A stretch of DNA of 64,000 nucleotides from Fasciola hepatica (Eukaryota; Platyhelminthes; Trematoda; Plagiorchiida; Fasciolidae). The DNA is taken from the NCBI GenBank assembly GCA_948099385.1, contig CANUEZ040000179.1, forward strand, positions 12,860,501 to 12,924,500. The letters run 5' to 3'. Below, piece by piece: positions 1 to 11,574 of the stretch (position 1 is the stretch's first letter; each line of letters opens with the position of its first letter). A model generated the notes under the pieces. The model was not told the origin of the DNA, made no database searches, and saw nothing but the letters and a program-made list of their open reading frames with translations. The position numbers and the translations under genes are program-made.

Positions 1-84
1 TGGCTCTTTTATTACGTGCTTGCGTATGAATGCAGTGGAACAGGTATGCTCTGTAAAATCGAAGATCAACTGCACTATCATAAA

Positions 85-292
85 TAGTCAGTAACCAGAT
101 CCTGAGACTTCGAGTGGTGAAGAACCACGTAAGGTCCCAATAAGTCAGGAGTGGTAGCGAGCGGACAGATAGAAAATCACTTTGTATGAGTAAATTGATT
201 GGTGATGGCGGGTATTCGAATCTCTGACCTCCGAGGTGGTAAGCAAACCCTCTAGACCACTCGACCACCCCGGGTTGAACGAGGGCGGCCGT
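85..292. repeat. SINE-like repeat with tRNA-like segment
   Basis: The block shares phrases with the repeat at 12540-12930, including a 'cctgagactt.gagtg' start and a 'gtcccaat.agtcagg.gtggta.cgagc' segment. Positions about 205-275 resemble the reverse complement of a tRNA-like module, with an anticodon-like 'gacctccgaggtggtaagc' stretch. It is probably a diverged tRNA-derived SINE. There is no coding potential. Confidence 0.5.
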
Positions 293-1382
293 GCACGGCT
301 GTGTACCTAATCTGGTTTTCTGACGTGTTTAGAGTATTCATCTTTCTCATCTACCTCATTCTGGGCTATTTGAGCTCGAGATACGTGCGTGAAAGAAGCA
401 ACGCGACCGTCATACAAGGATCTAGCGTAGAGATATGAAAAGGCTAGTAGCAGTACTGACCTAATATAATGATTCCTTTTCTCTTCTTATAGGGCCTAGC
501 AGAAAAGAGTTATCGATTTTTATAAAAGTCATTGAACATGACAAAGAAACGAATTCAGTGGGATGAATGCCATGAACCATACCTTTTTATGTTTCCGTAT
601 TCTAATGCTATATTGCTGACTCCATGTGTGTCACCAGGCCAGTTTTACAAAATCAAGTCCATATAATGGCGCCACTGAGTGTTTGGTGCACCCATTCATG
701 ATGTTCTCGTACAAAATATTCCATTGAACGCATTGTTTAAATAAGGATGTATTTTGGCGTGGACCTCTTATCTTTAAGGAGACCCTCTGTGTTGTGTCTT
801 ACTGGTTCTGATGAAGTGGTTACTTTGCTCGGCAGTTTCAAAAACAAATGTTGTCACTCTCGGGAGCAAGAAATAAGTTTTGCAATGAAGAAGTTATGCT
901 TTACTAATGTAAAGAAGGTCCTACATTTTCCTATTGTATTTTCATCCCAGTTAGTTTGAAGGCATTTCGAGCACTAAGGCACAGCTCATAAAATGCTCCT
1001 GCTTAGGGCCTTCTTTGTTCACCCGTTCCGTTTTTAAAAGAGGTGTTGATGTGATGTCCTTCGCTCTTCCTGCGTGCGCGCTTTTCAAAACATGATGAGC
1101 CATAAGCTACTTTATCGATCCATCTCGGCTCTTCAACCGCTCATCGTGCTGACCTGTTTCACGCACGCGCGTGAGCTAGAACAGACGAGCCTATATGCAC
1201 ATTTATGTGTGCCGTTCTGCGTGTGTTCGTGTGTGTGTGAGAGAGAATAAATGATTAATCCAGAAAGCCAATCCATGTTCGCCGTTCTTTAGATGCCACC
1301 TATCTGGCCGATTATCAGCATCAGTTTTGCTCATTCTGAGTAGAAATTTTTGTGAAGGATCATCTTTTCCTGATCTCTTCAG
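293..1382. other. Intergenic/intronic, no gene recognised
   Basis: Only short unconvincing frames are present. A strong polypyrimidine tract with AG ends at 492, but no donor follows within micro-exon range. Positions 1322-1382 form the T/C-rich approach to the leader-exon acceptor. Confidence 0.5.
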
Positions 1383-1446
1383 TCGGATACGATGTGGTCT
1401 CACGCCTTCTGGTTCCTCTGTCTGTTGGTCGTGTACAACGAAGCGG
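1383..1446 (+). CDS. Leader exon of a putative micro-exon gene (signal peptide)
   Basis: Seen: a strong acceptor (catcttttcctgatctcttcag) ends at 1382. After 9 nt comes an ATG at 1392, then 18 codons reading MWSHAFWFLCLLVVYNEA, then one extra G before the donor GTAAGC at 1447. The peptide is a typical short signal sequence with a hydrophobic core (AFWFLCLLVV) and small residues after it. The exon ends in phase 1, the same phase in which the downstream 18-nt exons show synonymous change. Known: schistosome MEG proteins begin with a signal-peptide exon followed by symmetric micro-exons. Flukes also trans-splice a spliced leader to 5' acceptors, so the AG at 1381-1382 could be a trans-splice site. 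Inferred: this is the 5' coding exon of a secreted micro-exon protein. A chance open frame cannot be excluded without transcripts. Confidence 0.6.
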
Positions 1447-2093
1447 GTAAGCAAAACTCAAACGATGATTGCCTCAACTAATTTGCAATGCTTCTCACTA
1501 ACAGTTTTACGAATTATGGCTTTTTAACACCGGCCGTTTGTGAGTTTAAGCCAAGTGATTTGAAGACATATAATCATTCTAAGTTGAATAAAGGCATATT
1601 TTTATGTAAGTGAATACGTGAAGGTGACCATATTAGATGATCGTCTCGAAACGCCAGACACCTAGGGAAACTAGAGTCGCTTACCAAGCAAGCCTTGACC
1701 AAAATAGGTGTCCATAAATGTTAGTCTGTGTGACCATTGACACGTAAATGGAATGAACCCTACCATGATCAGCTGTCATCTAGGTGAAAGTGTCAAGTTT
1801 GTCAAAACTGCTATCACTTCCAAAAACTTTTTTATTGTAAGTTGAAGTGAGAGGATTCCACAAATTGTCAAGTGATATGGCACAACTACATGACAAAAAA
1901 CCTAGTGTAAGTTCATGTACTACTTGCAAGTTCAGCTATGGTACTGTTGAAAACTGTGAAAGACCTGATTGTGAAAAACCAAGACTTCATGCTCCATCGG
2001 GAATCACTGTTGATACTCATTGAAACTGCTTGATGAGGAAATCTGAACACCGCATACGGTTTCTTGCTACAGAATAGTTATACCTAGTTTCAG

Positions 2094-2129
2094 TGTTTCA
2101 CTTGAAAATAATTCGCGAATCCCGGTGGA
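2094..2129 (+). CDS. Candidate 36-nt micro-exon
   Basis: The acceptor (ttatacctagtttcag) is good and the donor is GTAAGA. In phase 1 the exon is open and reads FHLKIIRESRW, without Cys. It is supported by splice sites, length and open phase only. No homologous exon was seen in the window. Confidence 0.35.
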
Positions 2130-2359
2130 GTAAGAACGTCTACATCAAGAAGGAGTATTTGCATTCCTTTCTAGGGTAATTGCGTTCGTCTTATTAGTGA
2201 TCCCCTAATTTGCCTCAGTACTCTCGAACCACTCCAATTCTTGACTCTATAAGCTAATCTTGATGGGCTTTGGAGTTTTCGTCATGGGGACAAAGTGTTT
2301 TCGTCGTTGTATGTGTGCCTCAAACTTGCGGTGAATAGACCATCGCCGTACAACCACAG

Positions 2360-2410
2360 AAGCGTTTATCAGAAAACGAACTTTCACGCATAAACACGGT
2401 CGAATAGTAC
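2360..2410 (+). CDS. Weak 51-nt symmetric exon candidate
   Basis: The donor GTAAGT at 2411 matches consensus, but the acceptor (cgccgtacaaccacag) has a poor pyrimidine tract. The exon is open in phase 1 (AFIRKRTFTHKHGRIV). It is longer than a typical micro-exon and is listed only as a lead. Confidence 0.2.
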
Positions 2411-2843
2411 GTAAGTATGTGGGCGTCAGCTGGCTACAGATCGACCAAGGTGTGAAGCAAACATGAGCATATGATTCCCAAGGGATAAGGTTAATTCAGG
2501 CTTATCGACTGTCCATACGGAGGGACTGCTGAATGGCAGAGAAATCAATGCACCTATTACAAACATACCCATAATTAACCTTAATAGCGTTGTGTTGTCA
2601 CGCCCAGTCACTCGAACGGCTATTTTTATGTTTTTCAAGCACCTTACAAAGAGACAACAGTTTCTGCTGATGTCTGACTACGAGGTAACGAAAATGATAG
2701 CAACACAAATTCTGTTCATGCCGTGCTTCGTGCGGTACTGAAATTCCATATCAGTAATGGCTAGCCCAAACTATACAACATGGTTATTTGACCGGCATTT
2801 GGATGCGCCTAAATAAAATCTCCTTTATCTATTTTTTTTACAG

Positions 2844-2852
2844 CTATTACCT
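2844..2852 (+). CDS. Putative 9-nt micro-exon
   Basis: This is a 9-nt exon (CTATTACCT) between a near-perfect acceptor (tttatctattttttttacag) and the donor GTAAGT at 2853. In phase 1 it adds Ile-Thr plus split codons and joins in frame to the leader exon (G|CT gives Ala). Both splice sites are among the best in the window. At 9 nt the peptide itself gives no homology evidence. Confidence 0.55.
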
Positions 2853-2908
2853 GTAAGTTTTATTGCACGTTTACAACTCAGGTAGTGCATATTGATACTC
2901 TATTGCTG

Positions 2909-5900
2909 GTGTAATTGTTGAAAATTGTTTGGTTAGCTTCGCCTTTAAGTTAATTTCACGAATCTTCTTACGAGGTCACTAGCCGCTCCGAGCTCGAAAC
3001 CATTACTTGATTGACTTGTTAGAAGTCACTCTTTATCTGCCCGGGAAATCTCCCTACTCGGTCACGATTCCAGTGTGCACTGTTGACTTCCAACACTGAT
3101 TAGTTCATTACTCGGCAATAAGCACGAATCAGGTCAGGCTTCGAGGCTGAGCGAGAAAACTGAGTTGACTTTATGTTAGTGGTTACTGCCCGACTGATGG
3201 AAAGCTCATAATCGGTGACGGAAACATCGCCATAGATTACAACCAAATTGAAAGAGAGAGAAAGAAAAGATAAAATTTGCTTAATTCAAAAGATTAATTT
3301 GAATTATTGTGTCAGAACTGAGGTCGGTTCAGAGTGTATCGAAAAATTGATGCTCCGTGTGAAATGTTATGGTAAAATTTGATTGTTTAATAAAAAAAAA
3401 CAGCGTGGCCAAAATCTTTGGTAGGTTGTCGACGTTTCGGGAGATTCATTCAGGCACAATTGAAAAAAGGAAGAATTTTACATGGTTTAACTTAATTTGA
3501 TCACTGCGGGTAAAATAATATCGTTTACATGAGCACCATATACGCAAGCACATGTAATGCGAAAAGAATTTGTGCAGTTTGGTGAGGCTAAGGAAAATTC
3601 CTTGTTTGAATCGGCACTGTGCTTTGTTGTCTGATATACGCATGTTAGTCCCACTTATGCTCGAAAGACTCACCTGATTGTGAACCATAATCATTTTCTG
3701 AAGTCATTTAATTCCAATCCGATGTACTTGTGTGTATGTATGTGTGTTTGTGAATCTTTCTCCTTGAATAATCCCATTTCGTCCTATAGAGAAAGCACGA
3801 ATAACGAACAAACTCGTTCTCCATAACGTCTTCCTCATAACTAATTAAAATACAATTATAGGTCAGAAAGGCATTTATTGCGAACAATGTGTCGAAATGT
3901 GGTCGGGTAGATATTAAAATTGGTGCTTCTCAGTTGGAAAAAGGTGGAAGGGAAATTATCTTTCCATCGTTGGGACGAGGTCACCGAAACGACGGACCTG
4001 GGTTTCGGTGAGTATCCATTGCCGGTTTCGACCAGAGAGTCCGTGTATGGGCCTCACAGATTGGTTTCGGATAGCGGCCCAGGTCAGATGGAGTGTTTAA
4101 CGAAAGGTTCTTGGGAACAAAGCAATGGATTGTTTAATTTGAATGCTTTGGCCTCTGCTGTTGCTAAATGCTGTTTTTGAGCGACTTTTTGGAGCCTTCG
4201 TAGGGACTCTGTGAACTACTTGTAAGATGTTTCATCTTCTTTTAGGAATCATTAGCCGTGCGTGCCTACCCAGCCCTCACTGGAAGTCGACCGGTGTTCA
4301 AACAGTGTGACGTAGCCATGTGAAAGCCAGGGAGGGTTGAGTGCTGTATCATGCAGTGTTGATGCTAACCCAACCATTGACAGCCAACTTATATATCCAG
4401 GTTGTTAGGTGTTTGACCCACAACCGTTCATTCTGAGTCAAGGTTCCAGTAGGGGCTAAGTGGATACGCACCGATGATGACGACGATTCGAAAGAAGGAT
4501 AAAACGGTGGGTTTTCAGGGGCTAGTCGAGTACTGACACTAGACGGCGAGTCACGATTATTCATCGAAAATTAGCGAACCTATTCAAAGTAAAGCCAAAG
4601 TTTTGAGGGTTACCGGAAAGCATACATGCCAACTCATGCGGTCTGACCGGCAATGGTGAAACGAATATCATGCTGGACTTCAAACCCCTCCGTCCTGGGT
4701 CCGAATCATCGTGCAGCTCCTGAGGACTCCCTAAATGATAGTTTTTAATTGTCCGCGAACCGTTTCCTAAAACGCCAAACTGTTAATATACAATAATGAG
4801 CAAGCAAGCTGTTAGGCCGCAAACAAGTAGGTAAACGAGTGATCAAGCAAGCAAGTGAAAGAGCGGAGCTACATTAGCTTTCACGCGTAAACAAATAAGA
4901 TCAGTCGACAGATAGCAAAATCGATCAATTATTGTTGTTCGCGGTGAAGCGTGACTAAAGATCAATACCAAGCAGGCGTATGCCCAGGATGGAAGAAATA
5001 TAGATTGTCTGTCCGCTCTAACCATAGACAACAGGTATACTATTTCAATACTAGAGCTCTGTCTGATGGTTTTGAAAGCAACTTTCGGGTTATGACTCGA
5101 GCGAATAACATTCACTTCTGCTGTTGATAACCTACGACTCTTGACCATTTTGATCGCACCCCCGTGACTGTATGGAAGATCTACATCACTTGCCCACGTC
5201 GGTCGAATTGGCTTAACTCCGGCCTTTTCGTTCCTGAATACGATCAACTCCTATAGCGGGTGGGCGTGAGTGCATCCATTGAATTGCTTACCAACAATGG
5301 TTTGTTTATTCGTTACTTTCTGATGCCAGCTAGTTGTGATAGATAGCTGGGCACCAAAACATGCATGAATTATGGTGAAACAAAGTTGCGTGTATCGTTC
5401 TCTGGGGCGGTGATAAATGGAAAAGCAATATTAGTCAACCAAGGATTTGAAGCACCTCCCGATTCAGTGGGTGAAAGTGTTCCGTTTTGGAAATAGCAGC
5501 CGACGGGGGTAGTCTATTGGTCTATTTGTTTGACTACCATCACGAAGCTCTGAGGTTCAAATCGCACCACCTACGGCAATTTTCGTGGTAGGAAGTAGTA
5601 TACTGTCACACGACTGGTTGTCGCGCCCGAACTATTAGGTTCTGATATGGCTTTTTTCACTCCAAATCTCACTATCAAATGGCCAGTCATCCCCAGTGAG
5701 GCGCGGGCCTTTGAGCTATGGAGTAAATGTCTACCACCATATTCATGTGCTAGCACGAAATGAGAAAATGGAAGCCATTAGTGGTGGTACCGTAATGGAG
5801 ACAGTTTTCTTGTCGGCGCTTGATAATCCTTGGATTACTACAAGCGTGGATGTCTGTAAACCGAAATTCTTTGGGTCGTAAATTATACTCCACTTTCACT

Positions 5901-6320
5901 GTGTTTTTAGCGTGAATTCAGTGTGTCCTGCAGAAGACGTGCTGAACAAGTGCGGTTCAGTAATTTACTGAAACGAAACGGCAAGCTATGATAGTGAACT
6001 CTGACAGTGAACTGGTTCTTCGATGAGCCTATCTGATCGTTGAACAATCTCCGTAACGACCCAATGATTAGTGTTATTTTTTCTGTCCTATCTTTTATTG
6101 TCTGGGTGATTAGAGTGCACGTTATTCATTCTTATTGCGCACCTTAACAAACGTGCATCATTCAGATGATGAAAATGTAAAGTAGCTTGGTTGATGGAAG
6201 TAGTAGTGTAACTTGCCTGGTATATAAAATGAGCATTTTTCTGTGCCTATCAGTCCGATGGGAATGCCCATGTTGGTCCCAGCAAATTTGTCAATAACTC
6301 TTCTTGTTGTAGTTCCTGAG
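2909..6320. other. Long non-coding stretch, no gene recognised
   Basis: Contains diverged repeat-like sequence and scattered frames. A + strand frame at 3920-4180 and a - strand frame at 4843-5247 (134 codons) match no family I recognise. A tRNA-like head lies at about 5505-5580. Confidence 0.4.
5505..5585 (+). repeat. tRNA-like SINE head
   Basis: The segment begins 'gggggtagtctattgg' and ends with a B-box-like 'aggttcaaatcgcaccacc', the arrangement of a tRNA-derived SINE promoter. The stems are imperfect, so a functional tRNA is unlikely. Confidence 0.4.
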
Positions 6321-6347
6321 AAAAAATTGGAAATTTGGGCATTCAGG
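6321..6347 (+). CDS. Candidate 27-nt micro-exon
   Basis: The acceptor is pyrimidine-rich (aactcttcttgttgtagttcctgag, read as two short tracts) and the donor is GTAAAC. Phase 1 is open (KIGNLGIQ). The peptide has no Cys and the donor is weaker than those of the core set. Confidence 0.25.
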
Positions 6348-6818
6348 GTAAACACGAGTAACGGTCGTGAGAAATCACTGTTTTTATACTAATAGGGAAA
6401 TTTTACCAGCACCTTTCAAGCATATTTCTTGAGGACAGACAAAATCACTTTTTATTTGAATACATACAAGAGTAAAAGCAGCTTTTTGTCCCAACACTGA
6501 CACCAAACTCGAGAAACTGCTAGGCAAACGTTCAACACAGTTTTCCTTATTGAATGTGGCACTACGGCAAACAGTGAATGTCGAGAGAGAGAGAGAAGGA
6601 GAGCTAAAGAAAGGGAGAAAACAATTTCCTCAATATCGTTTCCAAAAGTTTCTGCAGAGCCCCAATGAAGCAAAAGTTACATTTTATCGACGAACTAGCC
6701 TGTAATTTGACGGTCAAACTGCATACGTTGGAATGAATCGACGGAAAAACTGTTTGATAATCGATTGCTTGAGCTGTGAAAAAGGCTTTTATGTAACTGC
6801 GATCGCATTTCAATTAAT

Positions 6819-6934
6819 CATCGTCATCGTCATCATCATCTGCATCATTGTCATCCGATTCACCTTCATCATCATCGTCGTCGTCATCATCGGAATCACG
6901 GTCGTCATCGTCATCATCATCAGTATGAATATCA
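6819..6934. repeat. Interrupted CAT/CGT trinucleotide tract
   Basis: Runs of cat, cgt and tca triplets. RTE-family elements here end in similar triplet tails (see 22374 and 53484), so this may be the remnant of an element tail, but no attached RT sequence was recognised. Confidence 0.7.
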
Positions 6935-7022
6935 TCAGAATTCTTTCATTGTAATATTTTTATGAGAACCATTACTCTATCCATAACTGCAGCTCATTTT
7001 TTTCTTCCCTCTTGTCTTTCAG

Positions 7023-7049
7023 TCTCTCCGTGCTTTCCTAGTTCATCAG
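7023..7049 (+). CDS. Putative 27-nt micro-exon
   Basis: A long pyrimidine tract (tttcttccctcttgtctttc, then ag) precedes the exon. It ends in CAG before GTATAG, a usable but weaker donor. Phase 1 is open and reads SPCFPSSS with flanking split codons: Cys, Pro and Ser-rich, like other members of the set. Confidence 0.45.
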
Positions 7050-7492
7050 GTATAGGATTACTTAGTCAGATGATCCCGCTATTTGAAGAGTAAAATCAAA
7101 TCAACTGCAAATCAATATTGTATGAATTATACGCCTTAGATGAACGAGTGCTGCTATCATGGCAGTTTTACACACAGTCTCAGAAGTTTAAGAAAACGAG
7201 TTGACTGCTATGAGAACGATAAGTTGTTAAGGCTCATCTTCATTTTTATATGGGAGCTGTTTTACCTAGTGTTAAGATGAGCCACCGGATACATCCTACA
7301 TAGCCTTTTAGCTGGTGCCTTAGGGTGTTTGTGCATTTGTTTTTACCATGGCTTGAACATATCAGTACACTTTTTTCCCCCGTTTCGATGAAGTAAGACA
7401 TAATCATAAGATCCAAAGTTATAAAAAAATGGTTTGGTTGATCGTTAGACCAGGGGTCCATTGTGTTCTGCTGCTGTTCTGACTACTGGAAG

Positions 7493-7504
7493 TAGCTTCT
7501 CCAG
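7493..7504 (+). CDS. Candidate 12-nt micro-exon
   Basis: TAGCTTCTCCAG lies between a T/C-rich acceptor (ttctgactactggaag) and GTAAAA. In phase 1 it reads ASP. It sits just upstream of the palindromic insertion at 7531. Splice sites are moderate. Confidence 0.3.
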
Positions 7505-7592
7505 GTAAAACAAATTTTGCCGTTCTGAAGTGAAATCGGAATTTTATGTAATGGAAAATCCACTTACACTTTTCACATCAAAATGCCAGATA

Positions 7593-7663
7593 CCGCGAGC
7601 CGGAATCGAACCGGCAACACTCCGCATACCGGGCTGTTGCTCTACCAGCTGAGCCATCGCGGC
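7593..7663 (-). repeat. tRNA-like module (SINE arm)
   Basis: On the minus strand there is an A-box (TGGCTCAGCTGG), a B-box (GGTTCGATTCC) and a short pairing acceptor stem (CCGCGA / TCGCGG). It is embedded in the palindromic element, so it is interpreted as a SINE promoter rather than a working tRNA gene. Confidence 0.55.
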
Positions 7664-7863
7664 ACGGACAGTCAGGTGTGAATAACGCAAGTGAATCATC
7701 GATAAGGCGCGAACCACTATTCCAATGATACACAGTATCTGTCCTGGCTTTGATCATTGGACTAGCCTCGTCGGTTACTTCCCAATGGGATGAACAGCAT
7801 ACACATGAACGTGATCCATTGGATCGATTGTTCACTCGCGTTATTCACACCCGACAGCCCGGA

Positions 7864-7931
7864 CCGCGGTAGCTCAGCTGGCGGAGCATCCGCCAGGTAC
7901 GCGGAGGGTCGCCGGTTCGATTGCGGCCCGC
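7864..7931 (+). repeat. tRNA-like module (SINE arm)
   Basis: Contains an A-box (TAGCTCAGCTGG) and a B-box (GGTTCGATTGC). It is the inverted partner of the module at 7593-7663, with a degenerate acceptor stem. Confidence 0.5.
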
Positions 7932-8189
7932 AGCGTTCGACTTTTCGATGTGAAAAATGCAAGTGGGTTTTCCATTACATACAATTCAGGCTCCTCGTGC
8001 CAACAACACATTCTCTGAAATCGGAATTGTTGTAATTCTCTTGCATCACTGTTTTGCGTTTTAACATCATTTACCCGACAGATTAGTTCAGACTACAGAA
8101 AACCTTGCTGTGTGGCACATTTTGACTCGCATTTAATAATTACCAGTGTTTTTTTAAAGTAGCCGAAAGTAAATAAAACACCTTCCCTC

Positions 8190-8490
8190 CCTTCGAAGCT
8201 GTCGGGCATTGCTAGCTGTCAAAAAGGACAGCATCTGAACAAACTTAACTTGGGGATTCGAATCAATCCGCACGGGAGTTGGTTGATGCAGTGGTAGCGT
8301 GCGTGCCCTTTTGGTGAAAAGGCTCAGGTTCAAACCCTGGATGCGGTAGAGGTTACGCACTCCCGATGACTTCTAAAAACAGCGAAACTTGAGGTTGGAA
8401 CCTCCGAGTGCAGGGTTGATCACATGACCTGAGGTCTGTGATTTAAGGGCGGAATCCCCTAGGGACAGTCAGCAAAGCAAACTATCTTCA
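8190..8490 (+). repeat. tRNA-derived SINE copy
   Basis: A promoter-like head (gcagtggtagcgtgcgtgcc, then ggttcaaaccctgg) is followed by a body ending 'ggacagtcagcaaagcaaac'. The same body (a 'gcgaaact.gag' motif, then 'gacctgaggt', then 'aggacagtca..aa.caaa') recurs at 37690-37900 and in both arms at 51653-52414. Confidence 0.65.
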
Positions 8491-8697
8491 ATCCTACACA
8501 CATTCGACAAGTATTTGTGAAATATTCCGTAAAAGCTGGGCTTTTCGAAAACAATTATCAAGCCGGTTTTATTTAGCTGTAATCAGAGCCTAGTAGCATT
8601 TAATGGAGCGATGCAAATTAGATTACCGGGCTGAGTACTGTTTGCCCAGACTTTACTGTAATCTGATCGTTTTCCACCTTTTACCCATTCCATGAAG

Positions 8698-8724
8698 GTA
8701 ATCAGTCCAGCACAAACTCAGGAC
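8698..8724 (+). CDS. Putative 27-nt micro-exon
   Basis: A strong pyrimidine tract (ttccaccttttacccattcc) leads to AG at 8697, and the donor GTGAGT at 8725 is consensus. The 27-nt exon is open in phase 1 (NQSSTNSG) and joins as T|GT or C|GT with neighbours. Both splice sites are strong, making it one of the better single candidates. Confidence 0.5.
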
Positions 8725-8861
8725 GTGAGTGCACTTTTTCAATTCCTGTTTCTACAGAATTTGCACTATTGTTCCGATTAGCGGATATCCCTGGGATGTT
8801 TGGCATATCAGCAGCCATTTTTGTTCATTTCTCATAGTTGTTTCTGCTGATAATCTTACAG

Positions 8862-8873
8862 AGGTCACCAGTG
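8862..8873 (+). CDS. Candidate 12-nt micro-exon
   Basis: AGGTCACCAGTG lies between a good acceptor (tctgctgataatcttacag) and a weak donor GTATAC. Phase 1 reads VTS. Confidence 0.3.
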
Positions 8874-9426
8874 GTATACTTCAAACTATGCACGTTGTTA
8901 TATCAGAACACGTTTTCTGAGCCAAACAGCTGTTTTCGATGATTCATTCTCTAGTCTTTACAAATCATATGAGAACTTGATGTTTTGGAATGTTCATGAT
9001 CTAGTCGTGCAGATCGACACGTCGACCTAACTCCTGTCAAAAAAGTGTCCAGTCCGAAAGACCCTTGACCATTTCAACACATTAATTACCTATATGGCTA
9101 GAGAATAAATCATTAAAATCAGTTGCTTGTCGCCGAAAACATGTACCGATATATTTCTCTTGCAGTACTAGGCTCGACTGTAAAATAGGCATAACCGAAA
9201 ACTGGGAAAAATGGTATGAAAAATCAGATCAATCAAAATGAAAACAGCCGGAAAGTATGGCCTTGCGGTGGTTCAGGTGTTAAATAATTCCTCGAACAAA
9301 TCACGTTATTGATAGTTCACAAACCAGTTTTTTTTAATTCATCGAATTTAAGAGGAGAAATGACATTCTTGAACAATAAAGGACGATTAGGATTCTAACC
9401 GGAGACCCATGGTTCTACAGCTGAGG

Positions 9427-9678
9427 TTAACACAAGTCGAACAAATATAAAAATGTGATCGGTGTTAACTCAGATGCAATACTTTCGCCTGTGATCACAT
9501 AGCAGCCAGCTGGAAAAGTTGACACGTCACAAAGAGAAACGTAAAATGGTGGCAAATGGAATTTACAACTCGATCTTTGACGGTCGACTAATCCCTCGCT
9601 GTCAATCGGCTCATCCATATTCCTTGTTTCCAAGTCTTCATTTTCAGTCTCATCTTCAAGGTTACTGGTTTTCCTCAC
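9427..9678 (-). CDS. Unrecognised minus-strand open frame
   Basis: An 83-codon open stretch with an acidic start (SNLEDETENEDLETRNMDE) has composition more protein-like than most frames here. It lacks a clear ATG and known motifs. It may be an exon fragment or chance. Confidence 0.2.
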   Translation of the reverse strand: MRKTSNLEDETENEDLETRNMDEPIDSEGLVDRQRSSCKFHLPPFYVSLCDVSTFPAGCYVITGESIASELTPITFLYLFDLC

Positions 9679-10788
9679 CGCGCAGAGGAGTCAAGTGCGG
9701 TAAATTATCCCAAAGATCGTATACAGAAATAAGGCGTGAAAGGAACCGCTAAAGCAGACCGGTGAAATGATGGTCACTCAAGCACTGATGAAAAAGCATA
9801 TCCACGGATGATGAAAATTTGCACACAAGAGTACAAATTACCATTACCCCTATGTGTCTTGGTTTAACTATTCATCTCGCATATGGTCATAACAACGTGT
9901 TAGATTCATCTAACAAAGAACAGTGCTGATCTTATAGGTTAAGGATGTATCACTCTTGGGGTAAGGTATTCAAACACCGTTTCTGCCGCCTACATGGGCA
10001 GTCGACAGCACCCCACTATCACCCAGCTGGTTTCCAGGCCTGGTCGAGTAGGACCTCATGGTACTATCCATAAGAAAATCTCAAGTTAGGGTTATCTGCT
10101 ATCTATAGCACTAATATAGTCCCTTGAGGGAAGGGGTATTCCCCCTCTACTGAACTGATGAGCACGTGAAAAATCTTGTATCCCGAAGGCCCTGAGAATT
10201 GGATTATTTCAAATTTTGAACAAATTAACTTGTGAAACAAAAGCCAAAGTATTTCAAATGGTCTAACTGCTTAATCATGGATAAAATGGATGAAACAGAA
10301 ACCTCCTTCCTTATGATAATTCGCCGTACAGTTAGCATCTAATCGATTACCACTTATGATTTGCATATAATTAGTGTGAATATGACTGAAATGGATGCCA
10401 GAAAATGTCATTTTGTCTTTCATTATCATTCATTGTCAAACGCCGATATGGGCACATAAGTGAAAAAACATAATGCATGAAAAATGGTGAATTTAATATG
10501 TCGCGATTGCAAGAGTCATTTTATCTTTGGTGGCCCAACCATGGTGCATATTTCGTTGTTCCTTCACCCATATTCCAGACATTTTTCTTGTCTCCCTTCG
10601 AGTTCATTGGCATATGTGCATCCTTGATCTCAAGATAGGAAGAAAGAACGGTGCACAATGCGCTGAACAATTACAGTTGCAACCCTGGAGGTTCGATTTT
10701 GGGTGCGCATGGCGATGGTCTTTCCGTGGCCTGACACGAGTAGAAATATACAACTAGCTACTGGTGTAGTTATCAGTAGCTAAAATAG

Positions 10789-10988
10789 ACTTCCGAAACT
10801 CCAAAGACCACAGTCACAGTTGTTGAACTCTTCGTCAGCAATGACAGACGAGGTCGAGGTACCAATGGCTTCACTACAGTCACGGAAGCAGCAACCATGG
10901 TTCGACAAACCTCGTTTTGAATTCAGGGGACTTGAACTCAAAGCCAATGAAAATAATCGCCTACCGATTACTGAAAATATGATGACTC
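10789..10988 (+). CDS. Possible conventional exon, function unknown
   Basis: An open stretch of about 66 codons, with segments such as TDEVEVPMASLQSRKQQPWF and ENNRLPITENMMT, ends at donor GTACGT (10989, phase 1) or GTGAGC (10993). The acceptor is weak (ctaaaatag). A minus-strand frame covers the same bases. No domain recognised. Confidence 0.25.
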
Positions 10989-11574
10989 GTACGTGAGCTC
11001 CAGATAAATGGGTGGATCTTATCACGATTAAATAACGTAGAATAATAATATAGTTTTCAATTAATTCTTGTTTGTTACGTATACATAGTACCATATTTCA
11101 TCAAGAAGTTCACGGCCAGTTATATGCTAGAGAATGGGGGGACTGACCGACGGAACCACAAGGTTCACAATTCATCATACTGACTTTTTGGTTACCACCG
11201 ATAGAAGATAACAGAATATTTAGTTAGATTCCCGGTTAGATTGCACGCTTTGTTTGGGCACTAAAGTGTTATCAAATTTACGTGAACTATTTGCTTGGTG
11301 ATGTATAATGAAATTCCAGTCAAGTAATAAAACACTTACCTAAATTGAACCTAAATGCAGTAAGGGTTGGTTCGAACCCACCAAGAGATCCACAGATTTT
11401 CCATTTGAGACCACTTCGACATTCTCCAAACAATCGAGCATCAAGTCAAGTCTTACCTGCAAATGTGAATATTAGGTTCCACCTGGTCCAGATGAACTAA
11501 TTCAGCGAGAGGTGATCCAAAGCAGCTTTCATTATGGTGGGTGGATAACATGTCTCTTTTAAGATTTTAAAAAG

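Larger units (their letters stand above)
7531..8028. mobile_element. Palindromic SINE-like composite with 13-bp target duplication
   Basis: Two inverted arms (about 7548-7702 and 7826-7985) face each other. For example 'atggaaaatccactta' near 7550 pairs with 'aagtgggttttccat' near 7962, and 'gtgaataacgcaagtga' near 7678 pairs with 'tcactcgcgttattcac' near 7832. Each arm holds a tRNA-like module. The whole is bounded by TGAAATCGGAATT at 7531-7543 and again at 8016-8028, so it appears to have inserted as one unit. Confidence 0.7.

Noticed and set aside
2882..2908. 27-nt interval with acceptor acgtttacaactcag and GTGTAA donor
   Set aside because: Phase 1 contains a TGA stop and the donor is poor.
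4246..4257. 12-nt interval with an excellent acceptor (catcttcttttag) and GTGCGT donor
   Set aside because: It starts with GA, so joining to any exon ending in T (as 2844 does) creates TGA. The donor is weak.
4843..5247. 134-codon minus-strand frame as a gene
   Set aside because: No recognised motif, no convincing splice or start context; its length alone is not decisive.
9163..9215. Exon after the strong acceptor tatatttctcttgcag
   Set aside because: The near donor gives 14 nt (not a multiple of 3) and the 48-nt alternative has a stop in phase 1.
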